Assembly (NCBI GenBank): GCA_016748015.1
Contig: JAAOMT010000034.1
Location: 582,277 to 646,276, forward strand
Direction of reading: 5' to 3'
Source: Geosiphon pyriformis
Taxonomy: Eukaryota; Glomeromycota; Glomeromycetes; Archaeosporales; Geosiphonaceae
DNA: 64,000 nucleotides
The notes beneath the pieces were generated by a model. The model worked only from the letters and a program-made list of their open reading frames with translations. It made no database searches and was not told the origin of the DNA. A program made the position numbers and the translations under genes. Positions 51,540-62,854 of this stretch are shown here, piece after piece. Every line of letters begins with the position of its first letter. Positions within the stretch are counted from its first letter, which is position 1.

Positions 51540-52210
51540 ACTCAATTACAATCATCTAATTATCATTACCCAAAACTAGAGTGTGTTAATTGCAGCAAGA
51601 AATTGTTATTAATAGATGCATGCTGTGGTGACAATAAGGAATACCAGATGGCAACTAAGTTCTATTGCCATTTATGCCTTGTTGAACACTTTGAAAGACC
51701 AAAACAAGTGGAGAAATAGGATAATGAGCCATGCTTGGCTTGTGGAGAAACTCTTCTCAACAAAGGAATGTGAAACGACATTCTTGGAAGAGGAGGAATA
51801 TGTGATAAATCATGTCAGTACATGATTCTCATAAGTGACTGGGTGAAAAAAAGAATGCCCATAGATGCTGCTTGAAAATAAGCAGTCAAATATTTGGACA
51901 GTTGTTTACATGATGATAACAAAATTTGGCAAATGCTCTCACCAAAATCAAAGGAGTGTCACCAAAAGAAATAAGGACAATCAAAGATAATTCTTTCAAG
52001 TCCATAAAACTTAACTGAGACTCAAAACCAGTCATAAACCTCCTGAATCCAGAACAATTCCATAAACACTACCAGGAATTAGCACCTATTAGAAAAGAAC
52101 AAGAGCAATGGTTAGAAGAAATAAACACAAAACTATGTGACCACTGTTTGATCCTATGTGACTTTTAATATTGTAATAAGTATAATCTTATTTACAATCC
52201 ACTATCATGC
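51540..52210 (+). pseudogene. Cysteine-rich module, element C
   Basis: CxxC pairs in the order CVNCSKKL (51585), FYCHLCLVEHFE (51665), PCLACGETLL (51735) and CDKSCQY (51805), then LCDHCLILCDFQYC near 52135. Spacing parallels elements A and D. Unknown function; probable zinc sites. Confidence 0.62.
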
Positions 52211-52264
52211 ATAATCTACACAATTCCAGAAGAGGAAGAACCAATCAGCAACTGCACATTAGAA

Positions 52265-53166
52265 TTGGAATCAACTTTCAATTCTGATTTAAACTCTGAC
52301 AATGATGATGATGAAAACAACAGTTCCAGTTCTGCTCAATATAGCAATGAAAATAACAATAATTCAGACTTAGATTCAAACTCCAAAATCTACATAACAC
52401 TCCCTGATCTCATCAAAGAACAGGAACTTAAATGGTTCAGCAATAATAATAAAGATATTATGCCAGAATGTGCACATAATACCAATGCAGAGTTTGATCT
52501 AAGATATCTGGGAAAAAATTCCATCAAATTAAAATCCTATTTGTGCATCTGCATTGATTTCAAAATAGCACTAAAAATTCCAGCAACAACCATAGTTCAA
52601 CTAGTATCTAAGAGTAGTTTAACAAAAAAAGAAATCAACATCAGAGGAGAAATAATTGACACAGAATACATAGGAAATATTATTGCTATGCTACAAAATG
52701 ACTCAGAAAAGGCATATATTATAGATCCAAACAAAAAAATAGCACAGACAATATTCCTATTTCTGGTTAAAATAGCTCAATTAGTATCAGTGGAAAGCAA
52801 AAAAAAATTAAGGATAACAATAAAAGAGATATAAAGATTTGGATTAACGAATAGAATAGATGTACTAGTCAATATGGCAGAGAAAGAAATTATTAACAAA
52901 AGAGAAATTATCTCCACTCATCAACCAATTTCCATTTCACCATATGACCAGTACATGGTAGTTATAGAGAGAAAAGTAAAGAATCAAGTTCAGATTTTTG
53001 AGGCAAAAGTAACACTTTGTGAATCAAGAGAAATTGGATTAGTTAATCTACACATACCAGCCAAAAATCACAGTCACATCAAAATTTCCATTTACAACAT
53101 GAAAAATGTCATCAAAATATCAAAAAAAACCACTATTGAATATTTAACCACCAAAATTGAAAATTA
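52265..53166 (+). pseudogene. dUTPase-like domain and beta-rich linker, element C
   Basis: The frame at 52265-52834 starts with an Asp/Asn/Ser-rich linker, then dUTPase motifs: EFDLRYLG (1), SKSSLT (2), IIDTEYIGN (3, Asp kept), KIAQ (4) and, after a TAA, RFGLT (5). The motif 2 Arg and the Gly/Tyr of motif 3 are altered. The open piece 52874-53167 is the beta-rich linker. Inactive, but clearly the same domain pair as in element D. Confidence 0.8.
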
Positions 53167-53269
53167 ACTGCCAGACATCATTCCAAACTTTCCACAACTG
53201 TATGGATATATAGATATTACATCACAAATAATATATGGATGAGAAAAATGTTATCTGCTCCAACTAAAA

Positions 53270-53596
53270 CAATTGGAACAAATGAACTTGAGAAATCTAG
53301 ACCCACTACAACATATGTAACTCAAGATGCTACTCAACAATTTCAATGACATCTTTGCCAGTGAAAATAAATTTGGCAGAACTGACATCATCCAATATCA
53401 AATCAAGACTTAAAATACAATGCCAATTAAACAGAGAGCATACAGAATACCACCAGCCAGCCATGAAATTATTTGTCAAGAAATCAACCAGATGCTTAAC
53501 AATGGATTAATTCAACTATTAATAAGCCCATAGTCATCACCAGTGGTACTAATCCATAAGAAAAATAGAAAAATCCACTTTTGTGTGAATTACCAA
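53270..53596 (+). pseudogene. pol: Reverse transcriptase of element C, N-terminal fragment
   Basis: Collinear with 61310-61635 of element D (NFNDIFASENKFG, then INQMLNNGLIQ and SPVVLIHKK). It ends within the FCVxY motif at the element D insertion. Confidence 0.85.
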
Positions 53597-54477
53597 TGTT
53601 ACTCGTAAATATTAGCCAATTAGAAGTAGACATAATAAATGTAGAATTCCAGGATTCCTCTCAGAGGAATTGCAGAATTCCAGGAATTTCAGAATTCTCT
53701 GATAAGGAATTGCAGGATTCCAGAATTCCAGGATTCCTTTCATCAGAAATTGCAAGATTTCTGTCACAAGGAATTGAAAAATTGAGGAATCTCAAATATG
53801 TATATATGGCAGTAGTATTAGAAGCAGAAAGAGGGAAAATCGACACCAAGAATCCTTAGCTTAGTTATCACAATCCTCAAATAAATAATTATTCATTATA
53901 TCAAATTTATTTTTCACTATCAACACTTCATGTTGATAGTAACTGATACTTAATCATACTGGAACAATAGCTCTTGATCACAGCTATTGATAAGATACTA
54001 ACTTGCAAATTGTCTTGGCTTATTTCTTATTTTTACTTTTATCTTTTCTTTATTTTCTTTGTTGTCTACTAACTTGATTAAAGAATTTACTCTTGGAGGA
54101 CTTACAAAAAAATAAAACTTACTTAAACAATACTTACTCTTGGAAGACTTATGGAGGAATAAACTTGCTTAAACAATACTTACTATTAGAAGACTTATGG
54201 AGAAACTGACATCAGGAAACAGCACTGGTATATATTTATGGAGGATATTGTACCAGGAGAATCATCAACCATCAAGCTGAGCAAGCAATTGATGAAACTA
54301 CAGTTTCAGGAAACTACTGATAAACTGTTACTATTGAATCTCTGTCCATTATACAAAGAACTCAATTGGAAAACCTTCAGATAAAACACTTTCAGATTAT
54401 CATTATCACCAATCGCTTTGAGCACCAAGTTACAGATTTGTTATTCACTCACGATCCCTAAAGAATCATCTGTAATA
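53597..54477 (+). repeat. 5' LTR of element D
   Basis: 881 bp, TGTTAC to GTAATA. The 5' end lacks a short stretch present in other C-type LTRs. It holds TTCCAGGAA at 53678-53686 within GGATTCC-rich tandem units, and two hairpins: 53916-53940 (10-bp stem) and 53965-53989 (CAATAGCT and AGCTATTG around a 9-base loop). A 40- to 50-base unit around ACTTACTCTTGGAGGACTTA, near 54085-54205, is repeated. Confidence 0.9.
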
Positions 54478-57400
54478 TTTGGTGCTTCCTGTGAGGTATA
54501 ATTCTACAGAGAACCAGTGCCAACAATACCATCCAAATGTGGCAGAATCAAAAATTATAGGAGTCAACTACTTAGGATTTGCAAAATCCTTGTTTCAACA
54601 ATACAGCCAACAATTAGGATTAAACAGTAATTACTACCTAACCGAATCAGCCTTCAACTATTACATCAACAATAAAATCACAGATTGTTTAAGAGGAACC
54701 GTTAATATCGAGTCAGCAAGAGAAAATTTCTATACAGAATTATTTCAACACACCAGCTTACCAAGAAATTAAAGTTTCACCCCAATCATCACGGAAATTA
54801 ATCAAACCATTGAAAGATACATGCAACAACAATTTCCCATTACCTATGCAGACAAAGGTAAAAGAAAAATACAAACACCAACAGCAACACTAAAAGGAAT
54901 ACAGTTACCTAGTTAGAAGAAACACAGGGTAGAATCACTAACTGCTCCATCATATCACTACATACCAGAAAGTGCCATTAACATTTTATTAATAGACGCA
55001 TCCACATCAAACGCGACATCAACATTTGGAAGATTTCAGTTCCAAAACAAACAATAGAAAGAAGACTTACTAAGACCATATGATGCGTATTTTGAAGGAT
55101 TTAAATCACAATCTCCAATGCCATCAGGAATTTGATCACCAATACCCCAACCAGATTTCGGAGCCACTACTCCATGAGAATTATCAGAAGAAGAAGAGGA
55201 AGGAAGTGAAGATCAAGGATTTACTTACCAAAACCCAATCTCAGAAAACTCAGAATTCAGAACCCTGAATGTTCAAACTCCACAAAATCCAAACATAAAA
55301 AATCTGGAAATTGAAACTCCGAATATTAGAACTCAGCAAAATCAAAAAAATCAGAACTTTGATTTAATTAATCAGCCAAACATACCTCCAAATATTGTCA
55401 TTGATCATCCACCAATTGATCCGATAGTTAAACCCATTCAACAGCCACCTCAACAACTGAATCCATAAATCCAACAGCCACAAGAACCACCTTAGCAATT
55501 ATCACTGCAACAACAACTGCTATAGCAGCTACAACAACAACTAAACGTAAACCAAATGGTCTACGCATCCATCACCAAGTTAGAAAACTTTACCGGTGAA
55601 GAAGATAACACTCAAGCATAGATCAATAATGTCTCCAAGGCCATCATAGTGAACAATTAGGATGATACCAGAGCCTTACAGGCAATCTCATACTTTCTCA
55701 AAGAAATCACTGACTTTTGGTACCAGAGTTTAGCTGCCAGACCACAAACATTTCAACAATTCAAAACTGCCTTTCTGGGATATTTTAGTAACAATAACAG
55801 TATTAATTGTCTAGCTAATACTTTCACCACAATCAAACAAAATAGTACTGAAGCAGTCACAACATACCTAGGACGCTTTCATAGAGTCCTACGCCAAATT
55901 CAAGCCATCAACGCCATGTATTTCACAGAATTCTAGATCCTCAACCAGTTTATTTGTGGCCTGTGCAGTAGCATTTTGCAACATGTACGCCCATTACACC
56001 CAGCCAACCTTCAAGTCACAGTTACACACACCAGAGATTTTGAATCAGCTGAACTAGAAGCCAACCATGCTGTTATTCATAGAATATAAGAAATATAGTA
56101 TTAGTCAGTAGATATTAGCCAATCAAATGTAGATGTAGTAAATGTAGAATTCCAAGATTCCTCTCAGAGGAATTGTAAAATTCCAGGAATTTCAGAATTC
56201 TCCGACAAAGAATCGCAGAATTCCAGAATTTCAGAATTCCTCTCATCAGGAATCACAGAATTCCAGAAATTCCAGGATTTCTGTTGCAAGGAATTGAGAA
56301 ATTGAGGAATCTCAAATATGTATATATAGTAGTAGCATTAGAAGCAGAAAAAACAGAATTGACACCAAGAATTCTTAGCTTAGTTACAACAATCCTCAAA
56401 TAAATAATTATTTACTATATCAAATTTATTCTTTACTATCAACACTTCATGTTGATAGTAATTGATACTTAATCATACTAGAACAATAGCTCTTGATTAC
56501 GGCTATTGATGGGATACTAACTTGCAAATCGCCTTGGCTTATTTCTTATTTTCTCTTTTATTTTTCTTTATTTTCTTGTTGTCTACTAACTTGATTAAAA
56601 GATTTACTCTTGGAGGACTTACGGAAGAATAAAACTTACTTAAAAAATACTTACTCTTGGAGGACTTACAGAGGAATTAACTTGCTTAAACAATACTTAC
56701 TCTTGGAGGACTTATGGAGAAACTGACATCAAGAAACAGCACTGATATACACTTATAGAGAATATCGTACCAGAAGAATCATCAACCATCAAGCTGAGCA
56801 AGTAATCGACAAAACTATGGTTTCAAAAAACTACTGATAAACTGTTATCATTGAATCTCTGTCCATTATACAAAGAACTCGATTGGAAAACCTTCAGATA
56901 AAATACCTTCAGATTATTATCGTCACCAATCACTTTGTGTACCAAATTATAAGTTTGTTATTTACTCGACATCTCAAAGAATCACTTGTAATAACGCTCA
57001 AGCTGTAAATTTAGTAATGAATGGATCATTTGATTTGGATTCCAAATTGAAGCAAATCAGTAATACCATCAATCAGAAAATGTAGGAATACTTAGTTGAT
57101 AATAGCACGATTTATCAACCTCCTTAATGGCGTAACAATCAGGAAAACACGAATTGTTTCTAAAATCAGTCACATCCAATGTCATCATCCAATTAGCAGT
57201 GGCAGCCAGAAACATGTGTCTGCCACAACTGTGATAAACAAGGCCACATAAGAGCCAACTACAATGTTTATAACTAACAATCAGGAAATCAACATCAAAA
57301 TCCCGATTACCAATTTCAAACCCCGAATCAATATCAAAATCAAGAGCAAAATCAAAACACTTACCTGCCAATGATGTAGCAGCCAATTTATCAAGCATCA

Positions 57401-57540
57401 GTATATCAAATTCCAGTTTATCAACTGCAGCCACCAGCAATATATCAACCACAGCCATCCATAATATATCAACTGCAGCCACAAGTAATTTATTAACCTC
57501 CAACCATTCAAACACCACCTCAAAACTTATTTCAACATGG
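54478..57540 (+). pseudogene. gag: gag of element D, broken and split by a solo LTR
   Basis: An open start at 54479-54772 (97 residues), a linker rich in Gln and Pro, then a capsid core near 55560-56070 (ITKLENFTGEEDNTQA, then ISYFLKEITDFWYQSL). It resumes after the solo LTR at 56994 and reaches a knuckle at 57221-57262 whose last Cys is Tyr. The tail is a Tyr/Gln/Pro-rich repeat (57360-57500). Stops lie mostly at Gln or Trp codons. Confidence 0.82.
56071..56993 (+). mobile_element. Solo LTR of the C family in element D gag
   Basis: 923 bp, TGTTATTC to GTAATA. The flanks ATGC (56067-56070) and ACGC (56994-56997) are a target duplication with one transition. Element C is continuous at the corresponding place (49974 onward). 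Hairpin at 56435-56459. Confidence 0.88.
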
Positions 57541-57556
57541 AACCTAAAGACCAAAA

Positions 57557-58200
57557 ATGACACAACAAAACTGGAGATCGGCAATAGTTGTCTACCAACT
57601 GATCTTTAGTTTCTTCAACTCACTATTAGGATTGCATTCTTGGAATTTGAGTACCAGTGCTACCCAAAACCCAAATTCCCAGAACTATTTAAGTCTCCTG
57701 GTTACCCTAAAAGACGCCACACCCAGCAACCTGGAAACCAACCCAATCCAAAAACTTACCAGCAATATACCACCAGCAATGGTCACCAAAAATGAAACAT
57801 TAGCAGCCATCTTCCCATTTGAGTTTGAGAAAACCACTCCAGTCTTATTATTCAGTAGAGCTGCCCTTGAAGAAAAACCTATTACAGCAATGTATACTAA
57901 TGCCAAAGTAGATAGCCACTCCATTAAATTGATCCTAGATAATGGTTCAGCAGGCAGTATTATCACACAACAATTCATGAACCAATTAGGTTATTGAGTT
58001 GATTGTGCTGCTAGTGCTTGTATAATCACTGCTGATGGAGCAACCAAAACTCCAATTGGCAAAATCAATGATTTTCCATTTGAAATCAATAACATTATAA
58101 TACCCATCAAAGTCTTGGTAATGGAAGTCACACAATACCAGGCTCTTGTGAGCAATGATTGGTTGTCAAAAACCCACACTATCCTCAATTGAACCACTCA
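57557..58200 (+). pseudogene. pol: Protease of element D
   Basis: The open piece 57557-57997 includes LILDNGSAGSIIT near 57930 with the catalytic Asp kept but D-S-G changed to D-N-G. A TGA follows at the next Arg or Trp. YQALVSNDWL near 58135 is the second conserved strand. Confidence 0.83.
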
Positions 58201-58599
58201 AAAACTGCAATTAACCTTTGGTGGTCAGCATACTCAAACACCAGTCATTTGTGGCCACTTTAAGCCAAGCAACACCCAACCACTTATCGAGTTCGAGGAA
58301 AAAACAAAGAAACCTACCTGGGAAGCCTACCAAGTCTTGTGGGCTGACCAAGACCATAATGAGTTGTCACCAGTACTTTCTTGAAATGGCAACGTCAAAG
58401 GAAAGCAAAAAGAAACAGAACTTACCTGGACCTCTGACCAAGCTTGGAAAACAAAAAATGACTACAATGAACCAGCTGATTGAGAATGGGAAGAGGAAGA
58501 TAACAGAAAGGGAAAAGGGAAAGAAACCATACTGGAAGAGACCATTAGCACCAGCAAAATAACCAGTAATTCATACTCAGTCCATGAGCCACTATCACA

Positions 58600-59161
58600 A
58601 CCACCATATATTCTACTCAAATGCAAAGACTGTGAAAAGAAACTTTCTTCCATGGGAGCATGGATTGTGTCAGACAAAGACCACTAGATGCGAATCCATT
58701 ACTATTATAAGCCATGTTATAGAGAATGCTATGGCTACCCAAAGAAACAGGGAAAGTAGAACAATAAACCATGTCTCACTTGCAGTGAACAACTACTCGA
58801 CGAAGGAATATGGAATAACATTCCTGGTCGAGGAGAAACATGTGATACTTTGTGCCAATACACAATCTTCATTAGTAACTGGGTGAGTCATGGTATCCCG
58901 ATTACAGCAGCATGGCACCAAGCACTTGATCATTTAGATGGTTATTCCCACAACAAAGAGGAGATCTGGCAAATGGCCAATGCCAAAGTAGAAGGTGCTA
59001 CACCTAGTGAAATACTAAAAATTAAGAACAATTCCCCAGAACTGGTCAATATCATTTGTATTCTTAACCCAGATGCTTTCATGGACAAAAAAACAGGTCC
59101 AGAAGACTTCCACAAATACTACCAAAATTTGGCATCTACAAAAGAAGAGCAAGAGCAGCGT
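58600..59161 (+). pseudogene. Cysteine-rich module, element D, first part
   Basis: CKDCEKKLSSMGAW near 58620, KPCYREC near 58710, KPCLTCSEQLLDEG near 58770 and CDTLCQY near 58845, then a helical-looking stretch to 59161. The solo LTR of the A family splits it from LCDHCLIFYDFQYCNEC (60170-60220). The LSSMGA segment is shared with element A, so the module is older than the split of the families. Confidence 0.62.
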
Positions 59162-60143
59162 TGTTACTGGAGGTTTTTGGTCTCTTCTTAACTTTTGTAT
59201 GTTGGTTGTAATGCTGTTAATTCACGACTATGGGAAGTGTTTGAACCTCCGATAACTGAATTTATCTTCAAATTATCTCCTATAATTTGAATTGCTGGGC
59301 TTATAAGTAGAATGGCCAATTCCATGCCAGTTACTTTATGTAGTTACGTTGTAGTAAACGTCAACTCTTTCCCAGGAATTGCTCGTTTGGAAGCTCACTA
59401 AAATGTATAGTTACTTTGCTGTGAAAGTCAACTTTTCTACAGAAATTTTGTCTGTAGGCTACCCTAATGATTGTAATAAGAAAATAAAAAATAAAAAATA
59501 AAAAAAATGTAAAAGAAATAGAATTTTGTCAAGAGAAACGTTTTCTATTCAGGCCTGAAGTTATTAACAGTTTACTAAAATTGGTAGCTAATCAATTTCA
59601 AAATGTTAGTTGGGTTTTGGGAATTTTCCAAGTGTAATAGTTAAAGAATTTGGTTTTTCAAATTATTTGATATTTATTTCTTTTGTGTGTGTAGAAATGG
59701 TTTTAAGTAATAAATCTAAAGTAAGATACATTTTTCTCGAAGAGAGAAGCTCTTCTTTTATACAACTTGTCATAACACTATTCTATGAACTTGAACTTTG
59801 CTATTTTCTACAATTTCACTGAACTAAAGATACATTTTGGCAAACTACAAGTTATTTCTGCAAACTATTAGATTTTTCAGTGAACTATCAATTATTTCAG
59901 CAAATTTCTATAAATTTCGGCAAACTTTTGAATGTTACATAGTTCGAGGTATTGCATGATTGATCATTGCAATTAGGTTACATTTGTGTTGTGTACAATT
60001 TGGGTTATTAATTAAATGATAATTTCGGACATTTTTTGCTAATGTAATAAGTGATAATTTGAAATGATAATATATGCTAATTAATGATAGGAATTATAAG
60101 ATAATTTTATGCTAAATAATATCTCTAATTTTGTCTGGTAACA
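59162..60143 (-). mobile_element. Solo LTR of the A family, inverted, in element D
   Basis: 982 bp, reverse complement of the element A LTR, TGTTAC to GTAACA, flanked by GCGT at 59158-59161 and 60144-60147. Removing it with one GCGT restores the frame through EEQEQRLEQLNT, which is continuous in element C near 52101. Confidence 0.93.
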
Positions 60144-60507
60144 GCGTTTAGAACAACTAAACACCTAATTATGTGACCACTGTTTGATTTTCTATGACTT
60201 CCAATATTGTAATGAGTGTGATCTTATTTACAATTCACTATCACACATAATCTACATGATCCCAGAAGAAATCAAACCAATCAGCAGCTGTGTATTTGAA
60301 TTGGAATCACCATTCAATTCCAATTCAAACTTTGACAACGACAATGACAAAAACACTGGTTCTAGCTCTGTTCAAATTGACAATAACAATGACAACAATT
60401 CCAATTCAGATTCAAACTCCGACCCAAAATATGAACAATACATTGCACTGCCGGACCTCTTCAAAGAACAGGAGTTAAAATAGTATAGTGACAATAATGA
60501 AGGTATT
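60144..60507 (+). pseudogene. Second cysteine cluster and acidic linker, element D
   Basis: LCDHCLIFYDFQYCNECDL gives two CxxC pairs about ten residues apart. An Asn/Asp/Ser-rich linker follows (60290-60430) and then LPDLFKEQELK, with a TAG in place of Trp before the dUTPase. Confidence 0.6.
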
Positions 60508-60899
60508 ATGCCAGAATGCACGCATAATACTAATGCTGGGTTTGATCTAAGGTATCCAGGAAAAGATGCCATCAAATTGGAACCACATTTACACACTTGC
60601 ATTGATCTGAAAGTAGCATTAGAAATTCCAGCAACAATAGTTCAACTAGAATCTAGGAGTAGTTTAGCAAAAAGAAGAATTAATATAAGAGGAGAAATAA
60701 TTGATGTAGAATATATAAGAAATATTATTGCTATGCTACAAAACGATTCTAAAAAGACCTATATCATAGAGCCAAACAAAAAGATAGCACAGACAATATT
60801 CTTGCCTCTGGTGAAAATAGCACAGTTAGTATTAGTGAGAAATAGGGAGAAATTAGGGATAACAGCAAAAAAAATACAGAGATTTGGATCAATGGGTAA
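60508..60899 (+). pseudogene. dUTPase-like domain of element D
   Basis: Within an uninterrupted 232-residue frame (60508-61206). Motifs: AGFDLRYPG (1), SRSSLA (2, intact), IIDVEYIRN (3, catalytic Asp kept but A-G-Y-T-G changed to V-E-Y-I-R), KIAQ (4) and RFGSMGK (5). It has the length of a trimeric dUTPase. If expressed its activity would be doubtful because the uracil-pocket motif is altered, but it is the least damaged copy in the window. Confidence 0.83.
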
Positions 60900-61206
60900 A
60901 ATAGATATACCAGTTAATATAACAGAAGAAGAAATTGTTGACCAAGGAAAAATTATCTCAACAGGTCAAACAATTTTCATTCCACCATATGACCAATACA
61001 TAGTAGGAAAAATAAAAGAACAGAATCAAATTTTTGAAGCAGAACCAACCCTTTGTGAATTAGGAGAGATTGGACTCATCAATCTCTATATACTAGCCAA
61101 AGATTACAGCCACATCAAAATTCCCATCTATAATAACACAGGAAATGTCATAGTAATACCAGCCGGAATCACCATTGGATACTTAAGCACTGAAATAGAG
61201 GATTAA
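60900..61206 (+). pseudogene. Beta-rich linker domain of element D
   Basis: C-terminal part of the 232-residue frame. IIDQG-like start, then IFIPPYDQYIVGKI, ELGEIGLINLYIL and NVIVIPAGITIGYL. The last segment resembles the N-x-S-x-x-V-x-L-x-x-G strand before RT in many Gypsy elements. Confidence 0.5.
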
Positions 61207-61293
61207 CCACCAAGCACAATTCTGAACTTTCTACAGCTTTGTAGATATGTCAATATCACATCACAAACAATATATAGATAAAGCAAATATTAT

Positions 61294-62240
61294 TTGCTCC
61301 AACCAAAGCAATTGAAACAAATGAACATGGGAAACTTAGACCCACTCCAATGTATGCAGCTCAAGATGTTGCTCAACAATTTCAATGACATTTTTACCAG
61401 CGAAAACAAGTTTGGCCAAACTGACATCATCCAGCATCAAATCAAGACTGAAGATGCAATGTCAATTAAACAAAAAGCATACAGAGTACCACCAGCTAGC
61501 CATGAGATCATTTGTCAAGAGATAAATCAAATGCTTAACAACGGACTAATTCAATCATCAATGAGCCCATGGTTATCACCAGTGGTACTTATCTGGAAGA
61601 AGAATGGAAAAATCCAATTTTGTGTGGACTACAGAAAACTCAATGATGTAACTTGTGGAGACAGCTATCCAACCCCAAGAATACAAAAATTGTTCGATGC
61701 TTTTGGCAGAAACAAATGGTTCTCAACATTAGACTTAGACAGTGGTTACTGGCAAGTAACCATGGATCTAGCTGACAAGGAGAAGATGGCATTCACCACT
61801 AGAAAAGGGAATTTTGAATTTAAAGTAATGCCTTTCGGCTTAACCAATGCCCCAGCCACTTTCCAATGGCTAATGGAAATTATTTATACTGGCTTATTGT
61901 GAAAATCAGTAGTTGTATACTTGGACGACACCAATGTATTTTCAAAAACATTTAATGATCATCTTCATTATCTTCAACAAGTGTTCAAAAGGCTAAAAAG
62001 AGCAGGACTAAAGTTAAATACAACAAAGTGCTTTTTCGGCAAGATGGAACTAAAATTCTTGGGACACATAGTCAGCAAAGACAGCATCAAAACGGATCCA
62101 GAGAAAATAGAGATAGTAAAAAACTTTCCAGTACCAACCAATATGACTGAATTGAAATCATTCTTGGGATTCACCAGCTATTATCGATGCTTTATAAAGA
62201 ACTTTTCAAAGATAACTCAACCACTCAATAATCTGCAAAC
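61294..62240 (+). pseudogene. pol: Reverse transcriptase of element D
   Basis: Copies element RNA into cDNA. Motifs in order: SPWLSPVVLIWKKNGKIQF, FCVDYRKLNDVT, TLDLDSGYWQV, VMPFGLTNAPATFQ and the catalytic YLDD at 61918-61929, all intact. One TGA at about 61900 replaces Trp between the two open pieces. Thumb and connection motifs FLGHIVSKDSIKTDP and FLGFTSYYRCFIKNF follow. Confidence 0.93.
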
Positions 62241-62710
62241 CAAGAATACAAAATATGAATGGACAGAAAGTCAACAAGAAGCTTTTGATATTCTGAAAAA
62301 AAAGCTTATTCAAGCTCCAGTACTAATCTACCCAGATCACAACAAACCATTCATTATTATCACCAATGCATCAGGCCAAACATTGGGAACAGTACTATTT
62401 CAGAAAAGACCAGACGGCAGAGAACATCCAGTAGCATATGCCAGCCGAGGTCTAACACCAGCTGAAAAGAACTATGGAACACTAGAACTAGAACATTTAG
62501 CAATCTATTGGGCAGTCATGAAGTGAAACGAATATTTGAGCCAAAAATTTAATATATACATGGATCATAAAGGGTTAACATTACTTCAAAAGCAAGAATT
62601 TGTTGACAGCTGCCAATTCAGATGGAAAATGGTACTCTCATGATATACTTATACTATACACTATAAGAAAGGAAAAGACAATAGAAATGCCAACAGTTTG
62701 TTGCAATAAG
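62241..62710 (+). pseudogene. pol: RNase H of element D
   Basis: PFIIITNASGQTLG near 62350 holds the first catalytic site with Asp changed to Asn (D-A-S-G to N-A-S-G). HPVAYASRGLTPAEKNY and LELEHLAIYWAV follow. A TGA at 62524-62526 replaces Trp. The end of the domain is decayed. Confidence 0.88.
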
Positions 62711-62854
62711 ACAAATCTAAGAACATTTCAACCCAAAAATATAACAAAACCAGAACAATACCAATGAAAAATATAACAAAAGATGAACATACAAAAATAT
62801 CAACAACTTCAACATTATATAAACACTCAACAGTTCAAAGAGAATTTATCTTAA

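Larger units (their letters stand above)
47609..53596 (+). mobile_element. Gypsy element C, 5' part, interrupted by element D
   Basis: 5' LTR 47609-48449, then gag, protease, cysteine-rich module, dUTPase, beta-rich linker and the first part of RT, cut at 53596 by the LTR of element D. The left target bases are ATGG (47605-47608). The same family as D and a relative of A. The rest of RT, RNase H, integrase and the 3' LTR should follow the 3' LTR of D outside the window. Confidence 0.9.

Noticed and set aside
57069-57584. 171-residue minus-strand frame rich in Val/Leu/Ala/Asp
   Set aside because: Antisense of the Gln/Tyr/Pro-rich tail of element D gag; the plus strand carries the conserved gag residues and the zinc knuckle.
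59610-59822. 70-residue open frame on the plus strand
   Set aside because: Antisense frame within the inverted A-family solo LTR; no coding relation to other copies.
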